Assembly: GCA_023374045.1 (NCBI GenBank)
Contig: CM041777.1
Coordinates: 82,454,300 to 82,518,299 of the forward strand
Direction: 5' to 3'
DNA: 64,000 bases
Source: Limonium bicolor
Taxonomy: Eukaryota; Streptophyta; Magnoliopsida; Caryophyllales; Plumbaginaceae
How positions within the stretch are numbered: position 1 is the first letter of the stretch; every line of letters begins with the position of its first letter. The notes under the pieces are model-generated. The model saw only the letters and a list, made by a program, of their open reading frames with translations. It had not been told where the DNA came from and ran no database searches. Below, in pieces: positions 1 to 12,654 of the stretch. A program made the position numbers and the translations under genes.

Positions 1-2592
1 GATGTATATTGTTCTGGAAAGAGAATTCTGAGCTAGAGCATTGTTCAAGTTGTGGCCGTTCTAGGTACAAGAACACTTCTAAGAATAAACGAATCTCAGC
101 TAGAGTGCTTAGTTATTTCCCCATTACACCAAGGTTGCAAAGATTATACGCAACTAAAACCATAGCCGAGAAAATGAGATGGCATGCTGAGAATCCCGTG
201 TTATTGGTAAAATGTCACATCCAAGTGATAGTCCAGCATGGAAACACATTGATTCAAAGTTGAGGAATTCGCATCAGAGTCTCGAAATGTCAGATTGGGG
301 ATGTGCACAGATGGGTTTGCACCACATGGAAAATTGGAGGTAAGTACTCATGTTGGCCTGTTATTCTTACTCCATACAACTTGCCCCCTTCCTTGTGTAT
401 GAAGAAACCGTTCATGTTCTTGACATTAATTATACCTGGACCGAAGAACCCCAAGGGAAATCTAGATGTTTTTATGCAACCATTGATTGAAGAATTGAAA
501 GAGTTATGGGAAATGGGGCTTGGACTTATGATGTGTCTACAGACAGAATTTCAGATTAAAAGCCATGATCTTGTGGACGTTAGTGACTTCCCAGCATATG
601 GCATTATCCGGGTACTCTACCGCGGGAAATTGTGCATGCCCAATTTGTATGGAACGCACAGAGCCTTTTATCTACGTGAAGGCCGCAAGATGTCTTGGTT
701 TGATTGTTCACGCCAGTTTCTACCTCGGGATCACCCATTTAGAAAGAGCAAAACCGGTTTCTTTCTAAATAGGGAAGAGAAACGAAATCCTCCACCAAGA
801 TTGAGTGGGTCTGATTTGTGGAAGTGTGTTCAAGGCTACCAAAAGTGACTGATCGTGGTTTTGATCTTAAAAAACTAAAGAGACAAAAGCTAGTATGGAA
901 CAAACAAAGTATCTTGTGGGAGCTTCCATATTGGCCAGATTGCTATTGAGACACAACTTAGATCTCATGCACATTGAGAGAAACTTTTTGAGCAGTTAAT
1001 GAATACACTAATGAATGTCAAGGGGCATACAGCTGACACAGTTAGCGCACGGCGAGACTTGAGTACTTACTGCAAATGTCCTCATTTGGAGGTTATGGTG
1101 GATAGTTTTGGTGGAGTGAACATTCCTAGGGCACCATATGCATTGACAAAGGAGCAAAACAAGGTACTGTGTGAATGGTTGATGCAACTAAATTCCCAGA
1201 TGGTTATGCATCAGATTTGGGTAAGTGTGTGGATCTTCAAGCACTTAAGTTGTCTGGAATGAAGAGTCACGATTGCCATGTGTTTATGGAGAGGTTGATT
1301 CCTATTGGAAACAAAGCACGGGTAGAGGGTTCAATACGCAATGCTTACTTAGCAGAGGAAATCTCAAACTTTTGTACCCAATACTTTGGAACAAAAGTAG
1401 ACACAAAATCAAGAGATTTAGGTCGAAATGTTGTATTGGTAGATGTGCATGAAAACTTTGATGCAAGTGTTCCTGCTCTTTTCGTCATAATTTTGGGCGT
1501 TCATCGTCCAATGGGCGTACAAGGTTCTTGCATGAGAAAGAGTATAATCGTGCTCATCTCTATGTGTTAACAAATTGCGGCATACTAGGAGAGTATGAAC
1601 GGTATGCAATTTCATAAATCGGCTAATGCTAGTATACCCTTTATCATTTGGTATCTTATTCTAGCTTAATCAACAGGATGTTTGAGGATTATGTTAGTGC
1701 ACAACTTCCAAGGTTAACAACAACACAGATGAATGCTATATTTGAAGAGCAGTTTGCTGATTGGTTTCATCAATATGTAAGTTATCTAGCAAACATCATC
1801 TAGTTGATATTTGAACTTTTGTACTTTTAGAAAACACTAAGACATATGAAAAACTATTAGGTCGATGGAAATGAAGTCATGGATGATGTCATTCGAGCTC
1901 TTGCATGGGGTCCTTCGAAGAAAGTAAAGACATTCAATCAATATTACATTAATGGTTTCAACTTCCACACATTTGAGTATGGAAAGAACAAAGCTACTAT
2001 GAACTATGGTGTGGGTGTTAGAAGCCATGAAGACTTGGACTATTATGGTATTTTGGAGGAAGTGATTGAGCTGAGCTATTGTGGCCATCAAGAAGTATAT
2101 ACAACTGTTTTGTTCAAATGTACTTGGATGGACTCATTCAATGGGATGAATGTTCATGAACATTACAAGCTAGTTGAAGTGAATCATACAAAAAAGTATC
2201 CAAAGTATGATCCCTTTGTTTTGGCATACCAAGCACACCAAGTCTATTATGCTCATTATCCAAGTATGAAAAATGATAGACGTAATTGGTGTGCTGTTAT
2301 TAACACAAGGGCCAGAACTACAATTGATGCTCCTGTTGACAAGGCTTGTTTTCAAGAAGAAGCGATAGAGGATCCTCCACTTTTGTCAGAGCCAATTCTC
2401 GAAGATGATGATACAAATGGTGATGAGGAGGTTGAGGAGGAAGATTTTGAAGTTGATGGAGAAGAGGATGAGGAGGAGGAAGAAGAGGATGAGGAGGAGG
2501 AAGAAGAAGATGATGAAGAGGAGGAGGAAGAGGAAGAAGAAGATGAGAGAGGAGAGATGAAAGATGAAGGGGGAGATGAAGATGATGCATAG
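1..2592 (+). pseudogene. TNP2-like CACTA transposase (Transposase_21, DUF4218 and DUF4216 regions), N-terminus missing
   Basis: In CACTA elements this protein is the transposase that cuts and joins the element ends. Visible parts in order are: a segment with a CSSCGRSRYK cysteine pair and a YFPITPRLQRLY motif (9-200); the transposase core with LTPYNLPPSLCMKKP, IPGPKNPKGN and QPLIEELKELW (about 365-520) continuing to SWFDCSRQFLP and GFFLNREEKRNPPP (to about 835); a DUF4218-like part with GMKSHDCHVFMERLIP and YLAEEISNFC (about 1200-1400); and a DUF4216-like part (1879-2320) with YYGILEEVIELSY and VLFKCTWMDS. The C-terminus (2401-2580) is a long Glu/Asp run. The frame is broken near 260-330, where a stop and a shift are seen, and introns probably separate the later blocks. 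The family assignment is secure. Activity is unlikely. Confidence 0.88.
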
Positions 2593-2845
2593 ATTCTAGT
2601 TCATTTTGTGATGTTTGCGATTTAAAAGCTAACTAAAGATTTGAGTTTCAAGTTGTAGTTCTTTTTGCTGTATTCATACTTTTATGATTGTTAAAGTTTG
2701 AGTTTATGGGATTTTTCTACTTTTGTGATTCTCTATTGTGTTTGATAATGTTATTTCCACATAGTTGTTAATTGTGTTATTAAATTCTTATAATCATTCT
2801 CAACTTGCTCATTCTTCTTAAACAGGGAACTAATGGTTAAAGAAC

Positions 2846-3490
2846 GAGGGGCTAGTACAAGTCGTGGAGGGGCTAGTATCGGTCGAGGAAGGTCTACTTC
2901 TACAGAGTATCATAGTGGTCAGAGAAGATAGCATCAGTGTTGGCCAAGAAAGACCTCCACGTAGTGGTAGAATTGAAGGGGCTAGTATTAGAGAAAAACA
3001 ACCAACACGGGTTGTTCGTACTCTTGGAGCTTCTACTTATCCCAGAGATGATGGACATAGTGCTGGTCATGGAGGGGCTAGTGTGACTCATGGAGGAGCT
3101 AGAATAAGTCGTGGAGGGGCTAGTATCGGTCGAGGAAGGTCTACTTCTATAGAGTATCATAGTGGAAGAGGAGATAGCATTAGTGCTGGCCAAGAAAGAC
3201 CTCCACATAGTGGTAGAATTGAAGGGGCTAACACTAGAGAGAAAAACAACCACCACGGGTTATTCGTACTCTTGGAGCTTCTAGTTATCCCAGAGATGAC
3301 GGACATAGTGTGGTCGAGGGGCTAGTACAAGTCGTGGAGGGGCTAGTATCGGTCGAGGAAGGTCTACTTCTACAGAGTATTCTGGTGGAAGAGAAGATAG
3401 CATTAGTGCTGGCCAAGAAAGACCTCCACGTAGTGGTAGAATTGAAAGGGCTAATTCCAGAGATTATGGACATAGTGGTTCTGGTCATGG
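2846..3490 (+). repeat. About 2.5 imperfect copies of a ~230-bp repeat encoding Arg/Gly/Ser-rich sequence
   Basis: The phrase GGGGCTAGTATCGGTCGAGG recurs near 2871, 3115 and 3339. Each copy is followed by sequence encoding GRGRSTS, then QERPP.SGRIEGA. Read in the best frame it gives RGGAS/GRG-rich low-complexity protein, but stops and frame changes break it. It lies between the transposase and the second ORF and may be the N-terminal part of the latter. Confidence 0.7.
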
Positions 3491-3497
3491 AAGAACG

Positions 3498-5143
3498 ATG
3501 TTATGTGATGATAACCCTGCCCTTCATGACGATATGGATGACTCCGACTTTGGAGATGATGAGGAGGATGAGAATGAAGAGCATTTGCATATTCAAGCAC
3601 CAGATTCTGACCCGTCAGCTTCAGGCCCATCAGCTGTAGGTCCATTGGCTTCAGATGCTGATTCTTCTTCCATGATGAAGAAGGAATTAATTCCTGGCAC
3701 ATTCTGGTAAGTCATTTTAACAATGCAAAAGTAGTTGTTTAATTAATGCTTTGGTTGCATAAAGGTTTCATAGAAATGGTGAAGTTACTCGCGCAGTCAC
3801 TCTCAGCATCTTTGAGCACTACAATACATTCTTTTCTAATTGGACAGAAACTCCAACATGGCAAAAGATGCAATGGTTTTGTGCTTTTAAGGTGATTTAG
3901 TTAATATATTTTTTTCATAATCGTTGTGATGTTATTATTTTATTTCAATGTTAACTTCTTCACATTTGTATTTTGAAGAAACGATTCACATGGAAACCGG
4001 AATTGGAGAAGGAAGTTTTGAAGCTTTCGAAAAGTGCGGGAGGAAAAATTTGAAAAACAATGTGTCAAAGGCTAGGAAGAGTGGAAAAAAACCTCAATGG
4101 ATGTCAGATAAGGCTTACAAAATGTTGAGAAAAAGAAGTGCAGAACCATCATTTAAGAAAAAGTCAGAGTTGGCACGTAAGAATAGGTGTTCAGGTTCAG
4201 AGGATGGCCAAGTTAATTCAATCGCACATGTTCAGGGTTCAGTCTCAGCTCTGGAGTTGGCTGACGCTTGGTATTCTTTTGTTTTTTAAGTTCGTTAATA
4301 TTATCTTGAAGAGGATATATTATAATTCTTACTTATCAATCTATATATGTAGGCAATTGCTAATAAGGGTGTGCTCCCTTCTGCTGCTGATCTATACCTT
4401 GAAACACACTCCAAGGTGGATCCTGAGACAAAAGAGAGGATTTTCATAAGTGAGAAAGCCGAAGAAACTATGGTAAGTACATTCTGATTTGTGGAAAGTG
4501 TCTTAGACTTGATTGTTTATTTAAGTGTTTTTCTTTTTTGTTTTCCTTTCTAATTCTATATGCAAACAAGCTTGATAAGGTGTATTTTATCAAGTGATTG
4601 TAAGATAAATGTAGTTCATCATGTTGTATAACACATCTGATTAACCATATATAAATTGCTATTATTGAGGATGAAATGTGACTTCTTCTTTTTCATTGGT
4701 CTAATGTTTGTTTGTTTGCTTTATAGGCTAACTTTAATAGGCAACGTGAACAATGTGAAATAGACGGCTCACATAAGTCCTTGGATGAGATTTTCTTTGA
4801 TGTCGTGGGAGGATATGAGAAAAACAAAGTATATGGATTAGGGAGTAGTGTAGAGTTGTACTTTATGAAGCCTTCAAGTTCTCGCTCGTCTACTTCGAAA
4901 GCATCATACATTCCCCCTGACGTAAGCAGACTTCAACAAGCTCTAGAAAATCAGAAAAAAGAGACTGAAGAGTTGAAGCAAAAACATGAAAATCTGTCAA
5001 GTTATGTGGAGACATTGAAGCCATTACTGGATCAACTCCTAACTAGATGCAATCCAACATCACCTGTTATCCAGCCACATGATAGTCCAGATGATCCATC
5101 CAGTGTAAATGCAGCGGCTTTTGCTGCTCAAAATAGATTATGA
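3498..5143 (+). pseudogene. Second CACTA gene, plant Transposase_24-type (Ptta/En/Spm) protein
   Basis: Several exon-like blocks line up in one direction. They are: an acidic block (3498-3710); a block with FEHYNTFFSNWTETPTW (about 3775-3890); a block starting KRFTWKPE and running to a basic stretch and QWMSDKAYKMLRKRS (3978-4265); a short block GVLPSAADLYLETHSKVDPETK (about 4355-4470); and a final block with a coiled-coil-like stretch QQALENQKKETEELKQKHENL (4726-5143, stop TGA). Plausible GT-AG introns separate them. In CACTA elements this second gene is the TNPA-like DNA-binding partner that recognises subterminal repeats; that role is inferred from family and position. I could not verify a single unbroken spliced frame. 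Confidence 0.8.
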
Positions 5144-5519
5144 GGTACGAATACTAGAACACTTGATTTGTTACATTATTCTCATCTCACTACCTTATTC
5201 TGGCTGCGCTGCAATCATCATGTAGAACACTTGTAGGAGTGCTGGTGGAGTTGAATGTGATTGTTGTGAGGATGAGTTGTGTCTGAGATAGTGATGCAAG
5301 TGTAGGGGGATCAAGTTTTGCTCTCTGCAAGTATTCTGAGTTGAATTGGAGTGCCATGTCTTCTGTGGAGAGAATCTCTTGCTTGCTTCTGAATGTGTTC
5401 TCCAAATTAACAACTTCCCTTTACCCTCTAAAAACCCTCTAATAAACTGTCAAATTTGATTAAATTATGATATTGGATTTGATTGAATTATCTTGCATGT
5501 AATAACATTTTAACATTGA

Positions 5520-5960
5520 TTTGGTGCTGCTGCTGTTTTTGCGATACTACTGCTGTTGTTTTTGTGATGCTACTGCTGTTGTTTTTGTGATGCTGCTGCT
5601 GCCAATTTTGTGATGTTGCTGCTGATTTTGTGATTAAGCAGCTGCTGTTTTTGCGATGCTGCTGCTGTTTTTGTGATGCTGCTGCTGCTGATTTAGTGAT
5701 GCTGCTGCTGCTGATTAGTGATGCTGCTGCTGCTGTTTTTGCAATATTGATGCTGCTGTTTTTGCAATGTTGCTGCTGCTGTTTTTGCGATGTTGCTGCT
5801 GCTGCTGTTCTGGTGCCATTGCTGCTGTTTTTGTGATGCTGCTGCTACTGTTTTTGTGATGCTGCTGATGCTGCTCATTTGGTGCCGCTGCTGCTGCTCA
5901 TTTGGTGCCGCTGCTGCTGTTCTGTGCCATTGCTGCTGTTTTTGTGCTGCTGTTGCTGTA
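5520..5960 (+). repeat. GCTGCTG-rich minisatellite (TGCTGCTGCTGTTTTTGYGATG)
   Basis: Roughly 20 imperfect units of 20-25 bp combine runs of GCT with TTTTTGTGATG or TTTTTGCGATG. It lies inside the CACTA element, just before the subterminal repeats. The Leu/Ala/Cys-rich frames it opens are by-products of the repeat. Confidence 0.9.
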
Positions 5961-6295
5961 GAATGTGTATTACTCCATCTGATTTTGTACTGATGCTATT
6001 GCTACTCGTCATCTAGTATTGTATTACTCCTATCAACTATACTTGTCTTAGGGTGGTTTTAATTTTAGTTTAAAAACTAATGCTCTTTATTTTATTTGTA
6101 AAGATGATTCACTTTAATATGAGCATACATTTGAGCTATTATAAATAGTTTTATATTTAGATCAATTGTGTCTTAAATCAATAAATTAGAGATATAAAAT
6201 GTAAAATTTGTGACATATGAGAGCAATTTAATATTTGTAATTACAATTATGTACGAAAAATGTAAAATTTGTGACATATCAATTTAATAAATATT

Positions 6296-6660
6296 TAGCG
6301 TCCGAAGATCTAAATTAGCGTCCAATGAGCAGAGTAATTCAGCGTCCGATTAAGTGGCTTGCGACCATTAGTAGACGCTAGTTAGCGTCCGAAGATTTGA
6401 TTTAGCGTCCGATAGGTAGACACAGTTTAGCGTCCGAAAAAAAACGGATGCAAAGCTGTAATGAATCAATTAGCGTCCGACAAGCAGTTTGCGACCATTT
6501 AGCAGACGCTATTTAGCGTCCGATGTTGGACGCTAACAAGTAGACGCTAAATAGCGTCCGAACCAAAAATGGACAATGGACGCCAATTAGTGTCCGCGGA
6601 CGCAAAAAAAAAAATTAGCGTCTAGGCTTTTAGCGTCCGAAATCGTTGGACGCTAAATCC
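6296..6660 (+). repeat. CACTA subterminal repeat array, TTAGCGTCCGA in both orientations
   Basis: About a dozen copies of TTAGCGTCCGA or one-base variants occur in 360 bp, with several inverted copies (GGACGCTAA) and a companion motif GCGACCATT..AGACGCT. Such short repeats near the ends of CACTA elements are the known binding sites for the TNPA-type protein. Two close head-to-head pairs (about 6511-6536 and 6632-6656) could fold or bind dimers. Confidence 0.93.
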
Positions 6661-6662
6661 TG

Positions 6663-6676
6663 TTTTTTTTGTAGTG
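6663..6676 (+). other. 3' terminal inverted repeat end of the CACTA element
   Basis: The sequence TTTTTTTTGTAGTG is the complement of a CACTACAAAA terminus. It directly follows the last subterminal repeats and fixes the right boundary at 6676. The base triplet after it is GTA, which would be the 3-bp target duplication if the left end were available. Confidence 0.85.
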
Positions 6677-6679
6677 GTA

Positions 6680-8330
6680 TAACGATACTTTAACAAATAA
6701 CTGTTGAAATCCGGGGATGAGAAAGGTCGGGATTACTTGTGTTGTTCAGATTTACCAAGCTTAAATAAGTCATGTGGATTGACTTGTAGTTGTGTTGATA
6801 TTAGATCGTGTCACCGACGAAGGCGCTTGACGAGATAGTGGTATACTGCGCAACCTATAGGTCATGTAAAGGGGTCTGATCTGAGATGTCCTGAGGAATT
6901 CCCGGGCTCAGATAGTGTTGTATAACGAGTGTGTTGCATATATGTGTGTATGTGTTTGTGTTATGTTATTTGATGTGTATCTGTTTAAATTCCCTCATCA
7001 TTAATTGTGCAGCGAACGTCCTTCGGGACTAATACTACGTCGACTATAGATCGACTTAAAAAACACTATATGTTTAATGTGATTGATTGCTGTTAACTGA
7101 TATAACACATCTAATACTATGATGGTAAATATGTATACTAACCTAAGTAAAATACTTAGGTACGGGACACGACATTGTCGGTCTCTAGAGCATGACTCTA
7201 ACATGTATATGATAGACGACTTCTAGGTATGCGTAAGACCCGTAGGCGGCTAAGTGATAAGTGAACTCGTTATAACCAAAATTATACCTTCAGTATTTGA
7301 CTAATAATTAAACACTAATTGAACATTGTGGAGGAGAATAAGTCCAGGTAGTCTCGGACGGACTATGGCTGCGTAGAGAGATCTCTTGAGTGTTTCTCCC
7401 GGATCGGGTTTAGACTCTAGTGTTGCCACAAGCCTACATAGAGATCGTTGGTCTGTCATATCAGTATGGTACTCGGCCTTTGGCCCCAAACTAAATGACG
7501 CCTTTTAGGCAAAGAGGGAAGTCCCGAGATCTTATATCTTTGGCCGGAGTGCACTGCTGTTGGTGCCACCAGGACGACTGTCCATAAAAAATACAAATAC
7601 GGGTTGTCCTAACTGACACCCACTGACATTGTGTTGTGATGTGATGGATCCGGGGGGGGGGTTCTTGTGATTAACTAAATAACCAAACCGTACTAACGGC
7701 TACTCGTTTAATGATGTTGTTGTGATATATTGTGGTTGTGTGTTGTGTTGTGTGTGAATTGTAGGTGATTGCCTCAACTGTTTATTTTACGCCATTCATG
7801 TGTTTACTGCTTTATATACCTGTACACCGGTAAAGCATGTAACGAAACCTAATAATGGCGACCATGACTATTAAGTGACCAATAGGGTCCAGGCCTGGCA
7901 TACTCAGCGTTTATCGCTGAGCCTTTATGGCATTACGTGCAGGTGTGATGATTATCACGGAAGCCAAAGAGCGGGACCTGGGTAGTTAGGGTTTTTATTT
8001 ACCGCACGCGTTTTTCGTATGTATTAGGATGTCCATTAGTTTAAGTGTTTATAACGTTGTATACTTTGGGAATACCTAGACGCTCACTTGTTGTTAAAGT
8101 TACATTTGGTTTAGAACGATGTATAGGTTAGTATTCGTTATCACTGCGGTTATGTAAGTATTAACAGTATTATTTCTTATTTAATTATTGCTGCTTCTTT
8201 ACATGTATGGGCGAGTAATGGATATGTTCCAAGTGAGTTTATTACTATGTGACTTCCGTTGTGAGACGTTATTAATTAATGCTACGTGAGTGACTATACG
8301 TGATTATGAGTGAGGTGTTACAAAAATTTA
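6680..8330 (+). other. Non-coding; possible degenerate LTR fragment ending GTGTTACA
   Basis: There is no coding sequence. The block contains phrases that look like plant gypsy LTRs, such as GGGTCCAGGCCTGGCATACTC near 7887, and it ends near 8321 with GAGGTGTTACA, an LTR-like 3' end. I found no matching start, target duplication or second copy. A run of nine G lies at about 7653-7661. Confidence 0.3.
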
Positions 8331-9470
8331 TACTTTGCATCATGTTATACATTAGTAACCAACTCTTACCTTAACATAATTATGATGCAATTTTAGTTAG
8401 TTAGTAGTTTCATTATGGTGAGAAGAGTATAATAAGGTATGTTCGTAGATAGTTATTAAATTTGTATCGAATTGTAGTAAATTGTTTTTCATCTAATAAT
8501 GGTGACTACTTTGGTACCTATTTTGTGAGGGTAACGTACCTCTTTCCTTAATCCAAGTACAAACTTGACATGTGAAATTTATTTTATAATATTTTTAGAT
8601 TTAGATAGTGTCTTTAATTACTAGTCCTTGAGTTAACTAACTTAAAGGACTTAATTGAAAATGGAAAAACTTTCTTAAATATTTATAACTTAGTAACTTC
8701 CCACCTAATATCAAATACATCAATCGTCTATTTTTTTCTTCATCAACCTATTTAATGAGTACGAGATTTAATTTAATACAATTTTTGACAAAAATAAGAC
8801 TAAATTTACTAGTGATTATGTATAGTTGAAGAAAACTTTTATAAATAAAATATATACTAGTGATTATGCTCAAGTCGTATTTCTCTATGGTTTTTGTTTC
8901 ATAGCACTTGAGGATGATGAATTTGTAGATGCGATGTGAACTAGAATTCAACAGAACCTCATGGACAACATCTTAATTAGTTGTGAGGTTATTTCTTTTC
9001 TTATCTTTATGCCATGTTTTTGTTTGGTTGGTTGTACATAACTGCTTTTCCTTGTGGCAAAGAATGAAAGGGAGAATCTATTCAATGAAAATTACTCACG
9101 AACAGCTCAACTACCCATTCTTTTGTTTCTATTCTTAGTCGGTTCATATCTTCTTAATGTGGTATTTTTATTTTCTTTTAAAGGTTTTGTCAGATCCTTA
9201 AAGCAACATTTTCTAGTTGACTGCTTGATATTCATGTCTCTTTTGGTACCACAACCCCATGATACCATTGTAAACATTGTTCGTATTTTAATGTTATGGT
9301 GCTAGAGTTTTTGGTATCTAATTGTAGTATTGTGGGATATTGTTCAGTGTTGTATGATACATAATCTAAATACTGATTGTATTCAAAATATAGATATAGT
9401 ATGGAATTCTATTTCATCCATTATCTCCTATGATTAATATTGTAATATATTCTTTTAAGTCACATTGGAT
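8331..9470. other. AT-rich stretch with no recognisable feature
   Basis: Only short frames without family motifs are present. I see no repeats longer than simple A/T runs. Confidence 0.5.
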
Positions 9471-9474
9471 ATTC

Positions 9475-9760
9475 ATTCGGATCAACATAGATTTGGTTTG
9501 GGCAGTTCAGTCGGTTTTGGTTGGCCGGTTGGGTCAATTCAGATTTCGGGTCATGGTCGAATTATGGGTGACTTTGGTTGAACGACTGTGGTTCAGATGG
9601 TTGTGGATTGTGGTTATTCTTGGTTTACAATAATACGGTTCGGTTGGTCGGGCGGTTTGTTTGATTCGGGTCATTTTTCAAGTTATAGTGTTGGTTGAGA
9701 TTCGATTCAGATCGAATTGGTTCGGTTCGGTTTTTCGGGTTCGGATCACTTTTGCTGGTC
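9475..9760 (+). repeat. GGTTCGG/GGTCGGG-rich low-complexity tract
   Basis: Variants of GGTTCGGTT, GGTTGG and TCGGGT recur through the tract, densest at 9630-9750. Plant hAT-type small elements often have such interiors, but no terminal repeats were found here. Confidence 0.45.
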
Positions 9761-11570
9761 TAGTCCGTGGGCACAGACAAGGTGTCTGGGACACAACCTA
9801 TTTCTCCCTTATTGAATTTTTGCCGCCATCCGTGGGAGGTCCGGGATCCCAGACACGGTGTCTGTGGTCCTGGACATGGCGCCTGTGGGCCCATACCACC
9901 ACTGAATGACAATTTTAAGGATGTTCCCGACATTGTTTTTAGCTCACTGTTTATGGGCGTGTACCTTGAAAGATTCTAAACATGTTAGTGATCCAAAGTT
10001 TTCAATTTGAAGTCAAAATTAACACGAAACATAGCAAACAAGTAAACATATAGATAGTTACGTAAACACATAAACACGTAATTCGGAGTCGATTTTTGGC
10101 TAGAAATTATGTGAGGAGTATGTGGAGTTTCTAGGTTTAAGAAAACCGAGACTTCTAACTTGTTTGAAAGCTCCAAGTGTTTGTCCTCTCACGTTAGGAT
10201 TCCTTGATCGGTTCGTCGGTTAACCTCCGGTTGGGCAACTACTTATAGCTTCTAGACAAGCTTCCTCTCTGTTGTTTTTCACATTTTGGAAGCATTTTGA
10301 TGGTTGATTATGTTTGGAATTTTGGTGAAAAGTAAAGGTTGTGTTTTTATTGATTTTGGGAGTGATTTTGGTAGAGTTTCGTTGGCTATCGGCTTTGACT
10401 TCGCAGGGGGAAAGTTTGGAAGAGGATGACCTTATGTGTGTGTTTTGGTCATTTGGGAAGGTCTGGTATATAGGGAAAGATGTGGCCAATTGATAATTTT
10501 TTTTTTATCAAAATCTTTATAGGCTCCAAGAGAAACTAAATTTTTTACTAGCCTACATGACAAATTAAATCATGAAATTTTAACCATATTTTAAAAAATG
10601 ATTTTGGGAATTTTGAGAGCTAGAATCACTTATTTGAATAAAACCCGATTTTATAGAAATGCTTCATTCTGGTACCTCTCATAATTCATAACTATTATTG
10701 ACAATTCAAAATTTTAAAATTCTAATGGGGTTATTCTCTAAATACCATCCCCTATCATATGATAAAATTTCATGACATTTTGACTTGATTTAGGTATTTC
10801 TATAGGAGAGAGAACATTATAAAAGTGTTTGAATTTCTCTTTAAAAATTTAGGCTTAGACTCCAAATAGAGTTTGTCTAGTTTATGATTGTGTAGCCATG
10901 TGAAAATTTTATTTAAATGTGTGAAGGCCTTTCTTCCTATTTTTAGGTAATTCTATGTGTTAATTATTAAGAAAATAACTTATAATATGAAAAAAGCTAT
11001 ATTTCCCAAAAAAATTACCTGAATTGTGAGAATGCCTTTCATAATGACAATGATATTTGAGATTTTGAGTGGCAACGAGTCATATGAAAATAGAAAGTTC
11101 CAAGAATATCTGTGGAAATCCTGACTTTACGCAGCTTGACCAATCTACCGTTGCCTTTGCTTTTGCACACTAGGGCCTTTCCCGAGGGTCAACAACCTAG
11201 GTATAACATTGTCCCCCGTCAACTAGACTTTGTAATGAAGATGAAAAGACAAGTTGATGCTTGAGTGACATCCCAAATGTTATCCTTGATCTTTCACAAA
11301 AATCACTTAGTTGTGCCGAGCTATCTAAGGCACTGACTACCCCTAAGAAGATTCTGGAAGTTTTCGGGCTATATGGAGGCGCCGACCTCCTAAACGTGAA
11401 GAAATTTAATATTTCCTAGTCACTTTTGGGGTCTGGATCTGTCCGAGTGATGGTAGTTAACCCAGGCATTTTAGGGGCCTGGGACTGTCCTTGGTAAAAT
11501 GTGATGTGATTCGGATGCTTTTGGAACATGTCCATGCTCTGATGCGTCTGGGGACCAATTAACCTGTTCT
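9761..11570. other. Intergenic sequence, no gene seen
   Basis: A GTGTCTGGGACAC-type inverted motif and short local repeats lie near 9780-9890. The rest is AT-rich and has no coding signature on either strand. Confidence 0.45.
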
Positions 11571-11579
11571 AAAACAAGA

Positions 11580-12030
11580 AGACAACTCGGATGCATTTGT
11601 GGACTGAAAACCCATTTCAAAAAGAAAACTCGGGTGCATATGGGGGTCGAAACCCATTTCAAAAAGAAAACTTGGATGCATCTAGAGACCGAAACCCATT
11701 CCAAAAAGAAACATGGGTGTATCTGGGACTGAAACCCATTCCAAAAATAAACTCGGATGCATCTAGGGACCGAAACCCATTCCAAAAGAAAACTTGAGTG
11801 CATCTAGGGACCAAAACCCATTCCAAAAGAAAATACGGATGCATCGGGGACCAAAACCCATTTCAAAAAGAAACCTCGGATGCATTAAGGATCAAAATCC
11901 ATTCCAAAAAAGAAAACTCAGATGCATCTGGGGATTGAAACCCATTCCAAAAATAAAACTGGATACATCTAGGGACCGAAACCCATTCTAAAAAAACTCA
12001 AATGCATTTGAGGACAAAACCCCATTCAAA
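11580..12030 (+). repeat. Minisatellite A, ~44-bp unit, about ten copies
   Basis: The unit is close to GATGCATCTAGGGACCGAA followed by ACCCATTCCAAAAAGAAAACTC and is repeated head to tail with about 10-20% variation. The apparent reading frames with repeated NPFQKE on one strand and MGF on the other are products of the repeat. Confidence 0.9.
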
Positions 12031-12299
12031 ACGCTCTTGGTTGGTATGATGGGGACTTATTGCCTCTTCCCACCAACTGGGGTGTAGGGATAACTCCTTG
12101 TATAATGATGGGGACTTATTGCATTTACCACTATTTGTTAATCCCTAAACAAGTTGACATAACAAAAGAGGATTTATTGCCATCACCTCTTAAACTTGGT
12201 TAGACTAAAGGAGGCATCGGTAACCCGTCATGCAAATGATGTAATGATGCATAATGTTTGATGATGGCAATGTGTTTGATGCAAGGATGGGTGTGAAAG

Positions 12300-12565
12300 A
12301 AAAAATAGGAACCAAGTGCATCTAGGAACCAGAACTTGTTCAAAATGTAAAAATTGCAATAAAAACACGGGTGCATCTAGGGACCGAACCTATTCTAAAA
12401 TGTGAAAAGTGTAATAAAAACTCGGGTACATCTGGGACCGGAACCTATTCCAAAATTGAAAATGCAATGAAACTCGAGTGCATCTAGGGACTAGAACCTA
12501 TTCCAAATGTAAAATACAATGAAAGTCGGTGCAACTAGGGACCATAACTATTCCAAAATGTAACA
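12300..12565 (+). repeat. Minisatellite A', diverged ~55-60-bp relative of minisatellite A
   Basis: The GTGCATCTAGGGACCGAACCTATTCC core returns about five times, now separated by AAAATGTGAAAA/GCAATAAAAACTCGG spacers. It is clearly related to the array at 11580-12030 but has a longer period. Confidence 0.75.
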
Positions 12566-12654
12566 AATATGATTGTAGAAATGCCAAACATCGCAGTGAT
12601 CGAGAACCTGTGAATTATCCTGAAAAAGACAAACATGCTTTGGAGGATGTGTGC

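Larger units (their letters stand above)
1..6676 (+). mobile_element. CACTA (En/Spm) DNA transposon, 5' end outside the window
   Basis: The segment carries a TNP2-like transposase, then a second ORF with a plant Transposase_24-type domain, then a GCTGCTG-rich tract and dense subterminal repeats, and stops at a terminus ending TTTTGTAGTG (the inverse complement of CACTACAAAA). This order is the standard layout of plant CACTA elements. The left terminus and its 3-bp target duplication lie before base 1, so the duplication cannot be tested. Both genes contain frame breaks, so this copy is probably not autonomous now. Confidence 0.92.

Noticed and set aside
2318..2590. Minus-strand His/Leu/Pro-rich frame
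   Set aside because: Complement of the acidic tail of the CACTA transposase.
5630..5990. Leu/Ala/Cys-rich open frames
   Set aside because: They arise from the GCTGCTG repeat in all frames.
6680..8330. A solo LTR with defined ends
   Set aside because: The candidate ends are not inverted repeats of each other and no target duplication was found, so only a weak fragment call is kept.
11471..11991. Open frames with repeated NPFQKE or WNGF
   Set aside because: By-products of the 44-bp minisatellite on both strands.
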